From the NCBI GenBank assembly GCA_037974665.1, contig CM075771.1, positions 35,510,425 through 35,574,424 on the forward strand: 64,000 nucleotides of DNA. Reading direction: 5' to 3'. Source of the DNA: Ehretia macrophylla (lineage: Eukaryota; Streptophyta; Magnoliopsida; Boraginales; Ehretiaceae). The translations under genes and the position numbers were made by a program. Shown here in pieces: positions 11,801-21,407 of this stretch. The notes under the pieces were generated by a model. The model had not been told where the DNA came from. It did no database searches and worked only from the letters and a program-made list of their open reading frames with translations. The number at the start of each line of letters is the position of its first letter. Position 1 is the stretch's first letter.

Positions 11801-13168
11801 TATCACGTCTCCCACTTTTCTCCCCACCGCCAGCGCTGGCAACAAGTGGGTATCCGCCACCAACTCCTCCCCACTCTCCGCGGTGTTGGCCAATATCATC
11901 CCCACCCCACCCGCATCCCTCACCACCGCACCCTTCTCGACCCGAGCATTTACTCCTCTATCACACACCACTATCTTTCCGCGCACATTTGTAGGTTCAA
12001 GTGAGGCGGGCAAGCACAAGTTGCTAGTACTATTGCCACCTTTGTTGTATACTAATGGCACCAATCGTTTCCCCATAGGCCTCCCACTGTATAAAGACAC
12101 CCCAGTGAATCTCCGGCCATTGCCCAACACAGCAAAAGCTGGAAAATCACGATCCAAAGTGCCGGCACCAACTGTCAGAATCCACGGCGCGACATTAGCC
12201 AATGAGGCCTTAGTTGGTCCACTGTTACCAGCAGAGCACGACACAACAATGCCTTTTTCCATGGCGGAAAACGCACCAATGGCGATTGTGTCGCGATAAT
12301 AGGGACCAGAACCACCACCGAGAGACATCGAAACTACATCAACACCATCTTTTATCGCACGATCCATGCCTGCTAAGATGTCGGAACCGAAACATCCACT
12401 TTTCCAGCAAACCTTGTACGTGGCCACACGTGCGCGTGTCGCCATCCCACGCGCTGTTCCACTCGCGTAACCTAGTAAGCTTGCATTCGCCACGTGGGTT
12501 CCGGCAGCTGTGCTGGAAGTGTGTGTTCCATGGCCGTCGTAATCACGTGGCGATTCGGGCTCCGTTTGGGAGCCCGAAATCGCCATGCGATACCCACGTG
12601 AGAAAAACTGCGCACCAATCAGCTTCTTGTTGCAGTGTTTCTTCGGGTCAAAATCTGTTGATGATTCACACTGGCCTCTCCACTTAGATGGCACAACAGG
12701 CAGGCCCGTATCGTCGTAGCTTTTGGATTCGGGCCAGACGCCGGTATCCAAAACACCCACAATAACATCCTCCTGTTTCGGGCTTTGATCAGCCCAGACC
12801 CCGAAATTATTATCCAGGCCCAAGAACTCAGGAGTTCTGGTCGTGTGTAATTCATACACAGTATCTTCATAGACGCCGAGGACAGCGTCTGATTGGCGGA
12901 GAGATTCAGCTTGATCAGGGTCTAACGCGGCGGCGAAGCCATGATATGCAGCATCGTAAGTGTAAAGCAAAGCCTCATCTGAAGATGATGATGATGAAGA
13001 AAGAGATTGCAGATTTGCAGAATACCAATCGTGATGGGTGAGATAAGCTGATGGTTTCAGGTCGTGTTTCATGTGGACTATGTAAGTTTTCTTGGCTGCT
13101 GATATAGTAAAGCATGATTGAAGTACAAGAAGAAGAGCAAGTGTATGAAACAAGATCGCAGACCCCAT
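8882..13168 (-). CDS. SBT1.8: Secreted subtilisin-like serine protease, SBT1.8-like
   Basis: Two exons on the minus strand, 13168-11554 and 9540-8882, give 757 aa, normal for plant subtilases. The order is: signal peptide (about 1-25, hydrophobic core [11 protein letters not shown]); I9 inhibitory prodomain (about 26-105); peptidase S8 domain with catalytic Asp140 ([10 protein letters not shown]), His212 (DGHGTHT), oxyanion Asn314 (SAGNSGP) and Ser541 (SGTSMSCPH); protease-associated insert (about 385-460); and a C-terminal Fn3-like domain. All catalytic residues are present. The mature enzyme should act in the cell wall after prodomain removal. Sequence style ([27 protein letters not shown]) matches Arabidopsis SBT1.8 (At2g05920) as I remember it. 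The single intron falls inside the codon for the Gly of the GTSMS motif. Confidence 0.94.
10049..10430. mobile_element. hAT-like MITE in the subtilase intron
   Basis: A 382-bp block starts TAAGGTGTGCAGCG and ends with the near-inverse CATACACATCTCTA, a TAG-type end common in plant hAT MITEs. It is flanked by 8-mers GCGCACGT (10041-10048) and GCGCATAT (10431-10438). An 8-bp duplication is the hAT length. The two mismatches are CG to TA, as expected from deamination of a methylated CpG on both strands. Confidence 0.6.
11013..11464. mobile_element. Foldback MITE, family A copy 1
   Basis: Long terminal inverted repeats: GGCTCCGTTTGTTTGCCGTA at the left and its inverse ending CAAACGGAGCC at the right. 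The 452-bp element is full of internal TTTTACGG/CCGTAAAA palindromes. Related copies lie at 57168-57500 and 57896-58281. I could not define a reliable target-site duplication, so the superfamily stays open. Confidence 0.75.
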
Positions 13169-13231
13169 TTTTGTGTTGTGTTAGGCTTCAGAAATGGAAG
13201 TGAAGATGACGAGTTTTGTATGAGTGTGTGA

Positions 13232-13273
13232 AGTGGTGGTGGTGGTGGTGGTGGTGGTGGTGGTGGTGGTGGT
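13232..13273. repeat. (GGT)n microsatellite
   Basis: About 14 GGT units in the presumed 5' leader of the subtilase gene, 64 bp upstream of its ATG. On the transcribed strand it is (ACC)n. The poly-Val and poly-Pro frames it creates are artefacts. Confidence 0.95.
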
Positions 13274-13393
13274 ATTGTATTGGGGGATGGAAAGAAAGGA
13301 AACAGAGCGTGCAAAGAGAGGGGGGGTTTGGGACAGTCGCTGTCAGCTGCGACTGTCAGAATTGATTGGAAGGATGGAGGACTTGTGTCGGAT

Positions 13394-13400
13394 TTATAAA
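13394..13400 (-). promoter_or_regulatory. TATA box of the SBT1.8-like gene
   Basis: Minus-strand TTTATAAATC lies about 225 bp upstream of the ATG at 13168. It would place transcription start near 13365 and give a leader of about 200 nt that includes the microsatellite. Confidence 0.55.
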
Positions 13401-13419
13401 ATTGAGATGGTATCTTCAA

Positions 13420-14233
13420 GGCTTGGAGTTTGATTTTGTTACTTGAATGCCACTAGGTGGGAGGTGGAGGTAAAGGTTGCGGGTGGGAAATGAATCTGTC
13501 TACAACGTTGTGATGCTATGAAATGTTTGTATACTTATAATGAAATAATATTAAATCATAATAATGTTATATAATATTATAAAAAAATATTTACTCGAGT
13601 AAAGGGAGGGGAGTTGCGGGGGAAGGGGGAGGATGGGGTTGGGGTGTCGTGGGTTAATTAATGGTTATTGACTCACTACTCATTGCTTAGTGGGTTGTTG
13701 GACTCAACCTTTCTAATTTAAGAATATTTATTGTTTCTCTTTTATTTATTTATTTGGTAATATTTTATGCCGCTAGGTTGATACTTCATTCTTTTTGAGT
13801 ATTTTAATTCTCCTTAAATTATCAAAATTCATATAACCAATATTAAATCTGCTTTTATATAATAAGAATTCTTAAAGATCTTACCAGTGTGGTATATAGG
13901 TAAGCTAGTAGGTTAAACATATGCTAAAAACTACAAAAGAAGATTAGCTTTGGCATTTAAGGGCTTTAATGGCCCCAGCTAAAAAAGAAGAAATGATGAT
14001 GAGAACAATCTTTAAGAGTAGTGACCATGGCACTCTTTTGTGATGTAATGGATAGAAAGTATTTATTTGACTTTGAAAATTGAGAGGTTGTATCACATAA
14101 AGAACACCTTTAACCGATCGCTCTTCTTCTTCTTCTTCTGTTTTCTTAAGATTCATGTTATCTGCGAGATCTTTTTATTATGACAACATTCTCTGTTCTT
14201 TTGTTTTCAGGGTTGGGATCAAGAAGTTCGAGT
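13420..14233. other. Upstream spacer of the subtilase gene
   Basis: Contains a G-rich purine stretch at about 13608-13652 and AT-rich sequence. No gene supported. A 70-codon minus-strand frame at 13944-14156 has a low-complexity Glu run and no domain. Confidence 0.55.
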
Positions 14234-14242
14234 GAAAAATAA

Positions 14243-14699
14243 AGGTAAATAGCACCACAACCTCCTGTGCTTTAGCAAGAATGCACATGACCCCCCTATG
14301 GTTTAAAAAGTGCACCGGAACCCCCTATGGTTTTCAAACCGTGCACACGCACCCCCTCCTTAATTTTCCGTCAACAAATTTAACTGAATTGTATAAAAAG
14401 ACTAAAATGCCCTTCAATTTTTTATTTTTTATTTCTCTTTTTCTTTTCTTTTTTGTTTACACACACACAGACGCACACACACATACACACACAGACACAC
14501 AGACACAGACACACATACACACACACACACAGACACACACACACAGACACACACACACACACATATATATATACACACGCACATGCATATATATATATAT
14601 ATATAATATACACACGCACACACACACACACATATATATATATAAAGATTTGCAAGTGTGTGTGTGTGTGTGTCTGTGTGTGTGCGTCTATGTGTGTGC

Positions 14700-14742
<43 letters not shown>

Positions 14743-15200
14743 CATCTGTGTGTGTGTGTGTGTGTGCATCTGTGTGTGTGTGTGTGCGTCTGTGTGTGTG
14801 TGTGTGTATGTGTGTTTGTGTGGGTGTGATGGTGGGGTGGGGTGCGTGGGGTTGGGGATGGTGAGGGTGGGGGGGGGCGGTGGTTTGAGGAAGATGGGTT
14901 TGGTTTTTTTTTTTTTTTTTTTTTTGGTGAAAATTGCATTGGAAGAAAAAAAAAAGAAAAAAAATTATATATATGTAAGGGCATTTTTGTCCACTTAAGT
15001 AATAATTTAAGCCTAAAAATATAAAAAATTGCATCAAACGCGCGTGTAACACACTCTCCGTTAAAAGTAACGGTTTTTTTAACGGAGGGGTCTGTGGTGC
15101 TACACTTTTGAAACCACAGGGGGTCCGGTGCACTTTTTAAACCACATGGGGGTCATGTGCATTTTTGCTAAAGTACAGGGGGTTGTGGTGCTATTTACCC
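14243..15200. mobile_element. Mutator-like foldback MITE with microsatellite arms
   Basis: This 958-bp element has terminal inverted repeats of roughly 100 bp. The left begins AGGTAAATAGCACCACAACC and the right ends GGTTGTGGTGCTATTTACCC. It is flanked by a perfect 9-bp duplication, GAAAAATAA, at 14234-14242 and 15201-15209. A 9-bp duplication and long inverted repeats point to a MULE. Inside, long (CA)n and (TA)n runs on the left mirror (GT)n runs on the right, so one strand can fold into a large hairpin. It has no transposase. Confidence 0.9.
14459..14830. repeat. Compound CA/TA/GT microsatellite
   Basis: CACACA-rich sequence (about 14459-14632), interrupted by TATATA runs, is followed by GTGTGT-rich sequence (about 14656-14830). 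Every open frame of 60-230 codons across this tract is His/Thr or Cys/Val repeat translation, not a gene. Confidence 0.95.
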
Positions 15201-15209
15201 GAAAAATAA

Positions 15210-15507
15210 TATTATAATATTATAAAAAGATTTAAATACGTAAAGATATAAGATGACTAGATAAGGAGCTTAAAGACCGATCCAATCACAAAATTTAATT
15301 GCCTCGTTTTGATGATGTGTCTTATTGACTTTGCTATCTGGGGATTGAGTTAGGTGTTGAAAAACGAAGAGAACCATTAACTGTGGCATTTGTTCGCAGT
15401 GTTGCAATTGTTATCTCCAACCTGCATTTTGTTTCCTACTAACCTCAACATAAAGAACTAGACAAGTCATTAAAAGCTTGCATAAAATAGCATGAACATT
15501 ACGCAAC
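15210..15507. other. Short spacer between two MITEs
   Basis: Nothing recognised between the 9-bp duplications of the two Mutator-like elements. Confidence 0.5.
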
Positions 15508-15516
15508 TCTCAAATT

Positions 15517-15961
15517 GGGTGAAGTATATCAGACCCTTTTTTATTTTAGCGAAAGTACACAACACTCCTTTATAATTCAAAAACTCCCTGAACTAATTTT
15601 TGTAGTTTTTCAAAAGTGCACAACACCTCCTACCGTTAAAAAATCTTTTAAATTTAATAGAGAATGTACTTCACATGCGTTAAGTGAATTTTTTTTTTAA
15701 CGAATTTATTCATTAAATAATTATAAGAATTGACCAAATTACTTTTTTTTTTAAATAATAATAAATAAATAAAAGTCATCTTCCCCAATACCCCTCTCCC
15801 CCCCAACCCACCCCCACCCCACCCCCCACCCCCAGCCCGTCACCCCCCACCCTCACACCCATCCCGTAACCCACACCCCCCCAACCCCACTGCCACTATG
15901 TGTTGTGTGTGTTTGTATTTTTTTTTTTAATGTGTGTGTATATATATATATATGTATATAT

Positions 15962-15995
<34 letters not shown>

Positions 15996-16233
15996 TCCTT
16001 TTTTTTTTTCTTTTTTTGGCCTAAACAAAAGAGGAAATGACAAAAGAGAGAAATGAAAAAAATTGAAAGTATTTACGTTTTTTTTACAAAATCCGTTAAA
16101 TATGATAGATTTTTTAACTGTGGGGGTGTTGTGCACTTTTAAAAAACACAGGGACTAGTTCAAGGGGTTTTTGAACTATAAGGGGGTGTTGTGCACTTTT
16201 GCTAAAGTATAAGGGGGTCTAGCGACTTCACCC
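15517..16233. mobile_element. Mutator-like MITE, family B copy 1
   Basis: A 717-bp element begins GGGTGAAGTATATCAGACCC and ends GTCTAGCGACTTCACCC, with long inverted repeats continuing inward. A perfect 9-bp duplication, TCTCAAATT, lies at 15508-15516 and 16234-16242. The interior holds C-rich low-complexity DNA (about 15783-15890) and TA/TG repeats, with no protein. It is related to 62733-63193. Confidence 0.9.
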
Positions 16234-16520
16234 TCTCAAATTTGTTGTTTCTCTTAGGCACATTATTAATTGTATCATCTTTAATTATGGATCACACGTA
16301 AAAGAGTGTTGGAGAATTCAATTGTTCTATCTCTCAAATTTGTTGCTTCTCTTATCATGTTACTAATCGTACTCTCAATCACGTGTTACATGTGAAGTGA
16401 AGTGTTTGAATCCAGTTATTCCAACTCTCGGATTTGTTGCTTCTCTTATCACGTCCCTAATTATACCTTCATTCATGGGTCACACATTAAGAGAGGTATT
16501 GAAGAATCCAATTATCTCAC
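16233..16520 (+). repeat. Three-unit tandem array, about 96 bp per unit
   Basis: Units start at 16233, 16331 and 16425, each opening CTCTC(A/G)(A/G)ATTTGTTG and running through TTCTCTTA, a CACACGT-like string and GAATTCAATT or GAATCCAATT. Units are clearly diverged. The upstream MITE inserted at the first unit's opening bases and duplicated them. Confidence 0.7.
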
Positions 16521-19500
16521 GTGGATAAGACAGGACTTTCAAAACCAATATATAAGATCTTGGACTACTCCATACATGTAATATGAATCAATTTTAGAAT
16601 GGAATCTCAAGTGGTTGTTCAATACTTCAATTCGAAACTCTTGCTAAGCTCTATTGGGCGGAGGACCCTAAGGACGTTCAACTGACAACCGAGCCTAGTG
16701 GTGTGTGCATATTTTCCTATTTCGGCTTGGATTGAAAATACTGGACAAGAAAGAAAAACTGTCCAGCCTTTCAAACCCTACTAAGTAAAGGGGGATGTGT
16801 TGTTGACTGCTTCAACCCCATTTTTGCTCAACATCGATCCTCTAACATATTTTTTCTAGTGGCGGAACACTAACTGCTCATCTTGAGATACTGGTTAGGC
16901 AAAAAATGATATTTAGTATTCGAATAAACAGTGAGTATAGTGAACATATATAAATCAATAAATTCATTATAGCAGTTTGTACATTACACGCATCGTTCAA
17001 TTATCAAATCTATAGAAACTTTCATGCATCTGTACCTATATAGCATTTCGAGACAAACACAGGATTTTGCAGTGCTTCCAGCTTTCCACCACATTCCTTG
17101 TGGCGCATTTTCTTTTATGTAATTAGCTATGAAACTCCAAATGTTTGTCACGGATTTTGTCTTGCATTATTATACTTTACCTGGATTTCTATACATTCTT
17201 TGCTATTCATTCGTCAGGACACAACACAAAGGGACACTTAAAAGCTGGAAACAAGTCTCTTTCCATGTCCTGCTGTAATTCACCAAGAAATAAGGTTTTT
17301 ATATCGCATATCTAGATCATAATATCATAATATTACCTTTTTATATGGCAAATTTTTTATAATACCATAACATTATAAAAAATATTCACCGATTGTGAAT
17401 TATCCACATTATTTCATCATAATTAGATCAACAATTCATAATTATTAGATTTCTTTTGTAACATTATAATGATAGATCTATTCCCTCTTATTTATAATAT
17501 AATCCGCAACCATTGCATGTGAAGACAAAAAATTATATAGTCACTTCATTACAATTAATCTCGCTGATCGAGAGTCCAAATTGGCAGCCTATTACAAACC
17601 CAGTTAAAGATAAAACAGCTCACATCTCAAAAGTTTAGCAACATAATCTGTTACACTTATTGTAGACAAGATACATCTACCGGGGGCAAGTCTCTCAAAA
17701 AGTAACGGAAGCGTGCAAAAATTTTCTCGAATTGGACGGAGATTGACCCGACTAATTAACCAGCTGTTTAGAGAGGTCCGAAGTGGGCATAATAGACACT
17801 GTGGAGATTCCTTGAGGGTAGTTTAGGTATGAAAAATATGCCCTGTAAGCATGGTGGGACTCGTGCAAATTATTGGCTATGATTTTGTCTTGTAGTTTGG
17901 GCCCCCGTGGGAATAGGGGAAATGTAACGGCTAGATTTTCCGGCAATCATCCACTTTGACCATATTGTAATTTTTTTTTTTGTTCATAGACCATATTGTA
18001 ATCTAACCGGCACATTTCAAACATCATCATCTTAAGTCATGAGTGAAAGCTCCTCAATTCCCAAATGCTTCAACCCTTGTACTTTGTTTTGGAAATTGCT
18101 TTAAAACGGCTGTTTATCACTATATATATTATAATGACACACCTTACTTTTCATAAGACTTGTGTAAATTTTTATGGGTTGCACCTATCATTTTTTGAGC
18201 GTTTATGAGGACTCTTACTTTTTCTTTTTACTTATTATTCTAAGAAGGTAATAGATTAGTAATATTTTCAAATTTAAATTGTGTACCGGTTGATTCGATT
18301 AGGAATATTCCTACTTAGTTATTCTTACTTATTATTTTGTATCATGACTTTGCTAATGGGATTGGATAATATCTCTAATAAATAGTATCGTCCGTACATC
18401 TTTCTTTATGAGGTTTTTGAGTTGAGCATTGTGGTTACCTTTTGACTGACCAAAAAAATGTGGACACTTAATTTGAGAATAAGCAACTAACATATAGTTT
18501 TTCTCCAAAAATAAGTTCACCATGCCTAAAATATTAACAAAAAAAAAAAAATTTAAAAACGTTAGCCGATCATCCCGTCCTAGTATGCAAATGTTGATGA
18601 GGTCTACCCTCATAATCATTAAAATTAATATATTAGAATCATAGATTCTAGATTCAAATCTTCCTACTAACTAGTGTGATTTATTTGTCCAAGTTATTCA
18701 AAAAACTCAAAGATTTTTATTTTTTATTTTTTTTTGCAAAATCATTACTGTTTTGCAAGTTATCATTTTGGCCTTCTCCGAGGTGAGAATGAGTAAAGGA
18801 CACCAGTGATACACGAACATTTCTGTTATACATGGTAGTTTGAGAAAAAAATTAGTCTTACTTTAAAATTTATTAATACAAATCAAATAATTCTTTATCT
18901 TTTTTTTTGGATGTTGATGTAATCTGTTAGAATCCGATTACTAATTGATAAGTTTTTAGATATAACAGTGTATTTTATACATGTATCAAATTAGTTAAAG
19001 ATAAAATTTTAAAATATTAAGAAATATAAAATCGGTGACGTCGATTTCACTACCGCTGGAACAAACCGGTGAGGACAAATGATTGATCTTTCTTCTTTGG
19101 TCTGCATTATGGGTAAGCTGGAAGAGAATCAATCATAGAGAGGGTGGTGGACATGACATGGCACATGACTGACGATAGTGAACGTTGGCTGACCCACTAC
19201 TTGTAACCGCTGATAGTGGCGCCATTCGAGCCATCAAACTCTCACTCACTTTCTCTCTCTATCTTCTTTGCTAAATCTCCCAGATTTCACTTTTCAACTT
19301 TTTTTTTTTTTTTAATCCACGCGGTTTTTGTTGATCTAGCTACATTTTTTTTTTTCTCACCGACTGTTGATTTGGTTTTTCCAAAAATCTAATAAGATAT
19401 TTCATTCTACTAAAATTATGTTATAACTAACGTCGATTTTTTTTATAACAAGAAATTTACTCTACGTCAGACACTATTTTGAATCCACTTTAAGATAACA

Positions 19501-20513
19501 AAATCATATATAACAATGCAACTCTATGCATGCTCTAAGTTAGGCTAAAAATATTTATAATAAAAACAATAAATATATATATTTTTTTATTTTGGAATAT
19601 AGTTTGTGCAATAATAGTTAATTTTTTAGAATATATTTTGTGTACATTTGACATTATTTTATTTTTCTTCACCACCTAATCTATAATAGTTAAACATAAA
19701 GGCATTTTAGTCTTTTATCTCGGTCAAACCATTAACCGTTAATTAAAGGTTAATGGCAGGGACGAAAATATTTTGTTAACAAAACAACAAGGATGAAAAT
19801 GATTCTTTTACAAAACATAAGGACCTGTTTGGTTTTTAGCATAAATTTAGGGACTAAATTGACATTTTTCTGAAAATGATAGTTGAAAAGGTTTCACTTT
19901 TTTTTTTTTGGTCAACAAAATGTTTCACATTGCCTAATTATTATTATTATTATTTTTTTTGGGGGTGGGGGGGGGGGGGGCGGGTCGTCATATAGCACAG
20001 AAATTTTTGACTTTCCTGAATTGACCGTACAGTGAGGCATTCAGATATTAACTCAGTCCACGAAAGTATTTGACAAGCCGCTAAAGTTTTTCCAAACTTT
20101 TCTTAGTTTTCGGGTTGCAAAAAATAGACGATAAAAAAAAAAAAATTACTAAAAATAAATACAGTATCAATTTCAAATTGAATATCGTGTTTTAACGTTG
20201 AAAGAAAAATAAAATACTAGGGTTAACAGGGATATAAAGTGTTCAATAGCATACTCTTAAAAGTTTTCCAAGATACAAAAGTCAATAGTGACAAATATGT
20301 GAGCTGAAACTTAATTATATGTTTAATATATTTTATTATATAGATAATATACGAAATTTCTTATATAAGAAAGGTAGACAAAACATTTAACAGCTCGAGA
20401 AGAAAAGTAAAAAATTCAACCCGAAGCGAAGCAGTAAATAAAATTAATGAGAGGACTAACAACACTTTGTCGCACCCTGGTAAAGCTAATTAAAAATAAT
20501 TTAATTTGTAATT
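16521..20513. other. 4-kb gene-poor spacer
   Basis: AT-rich DNA with several poly-T and poly-A tracts and a G-run (about 19961-19985). No coding region, RNA gene or complete element is supported. Text near 19680-19880 resembles ends of dispersed plant repeats but I could not find its partner. Confidence 0.5.
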
Positions 20514-20518
20514 ATGAT

Positions 20519-20984
20519 TGTCAAGGTTAGAAATCTCATAGTTTAAGTTGGGTGTTGCTTTCACCGAGTTGGACTTTTCAAGTTGGCCTCCGAGCTGTAC
20601 TTTCCTAGTCGGCTATCAGACCTGCACAAGGAAAGGAAGGAAAAGGCGGGGTGACGACCCGGATTTTTCCCTTGAGCGTGTGAATGATTAGTATGTCCGA
20701 GCTGACAAAGTAGCTGAGAGCATTTAATAGCGAGTTACCCTTAAATGAAGATGGTGGAGCTCTATTTATACTAAGTTCAGGTCTGACAGTATTTAATGCA
20801 ATGCAGCTTTATGTCCCATCAGTGCTTTATGTCCCATCGGAACAGCTGAAACTGAGGTCGGGGTTTTCCAGGGTCGGGCCAGTCATCTAGGTTAGACATT
20901 CAGCTGAACGCGCTGGTATTGGCGCTGATTAGCCCGTCTCAGCTCGGAATGGACATCTCACCTCAGCTCGGGAACCCCTCGTCA
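20519..20984 (-). repeat. 3' LTR of the Tat-type element
   Basis: 466 bp, plus-strand ends TGTCAAGG...CTCGTCA. Contains the same TATA string (minus-strand TATAAATAG, near 20762-20770) as the other LTR. Most differences between the LTRs are transitions. Confidence 0.95.
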
Positions 20985-20998
20985 ATTCCCTCCCCCGA
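20985..20998 (-). other. Polypurine tract of the Tat-type element
   Basis: Minus-strand GGGGGAGGGAAT ends exactly at the TG start of the 3' LTR. Confidence 0.85.
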
Positions 20999-21178
20999 GT
21001 CGAGATCGAGAGGGTGAGATCTAGAATTGGAAGTTCCTCCCGAGCTGTAGGTGTCCGACCCCGATAGAGTAGGGAATGCCACGTCAGCGGTGCATGCCCA
21101 ACGGATGGCTGCCACGTCACCTAGCGGTTCTGACGAGACGCTACGTTTTGGCTTCCCGAGGCGACTTTCAGGGGTGCC

Positions 21179-21186
21179 TATAAATA
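21179..21186 (+). promoter_or_regulatory. TATA box for the antisense gene of the retroelement
   Basis: TATAAATA on the plus strand, 229 bp before the ATG at 21408 and inside the element but outside the LTR. It is oriented for transcription opposite to gag-pol. Confidence 0.55.
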
Positions 21187-21407
21187 AGGCCTTATCATCC
21201 GAGATTCATTTCACACTTCGCTTTCAATTTCTCAAGGAATTTTAGGTCGGACACCAGAGTGGTAGGACGCAACTAGCTCAGAAAGAATCTTCTCGAGATA
21301 TTTCAGCTCGGACCCAGCTTAGTCGGTCGCACTCCGCAGTCAAGAGCAGTAGGTACGTCCCGACTCCCTTTAGTCATTCCTGTACATTTATATTTACTGT
21401 AGACAGG

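Noticed and set aside
11601..12299. 232-codon open frame on the plus strand
   Set aside because: It is the reverse shadow of subtilase exon 1, has no domain, and the minus-strand frame is clearly the conserved protein.
13078..13433. Frames with poly-Val and poly-Pro
   Set aside because: Artefacts of the GGT microsatellite in the presumed subtilase leader.
14281..15133. Several frames of 60-234 codons rich in His/Thr or Cys/Val
   Set aside because: They are translations of CA/GT microsatellites inside a MITE.
16233..16520. CRISPR-like array
   Set aside because: Only three diverged, directly adjacent units without constant spacers, in plant nuclear DNA.
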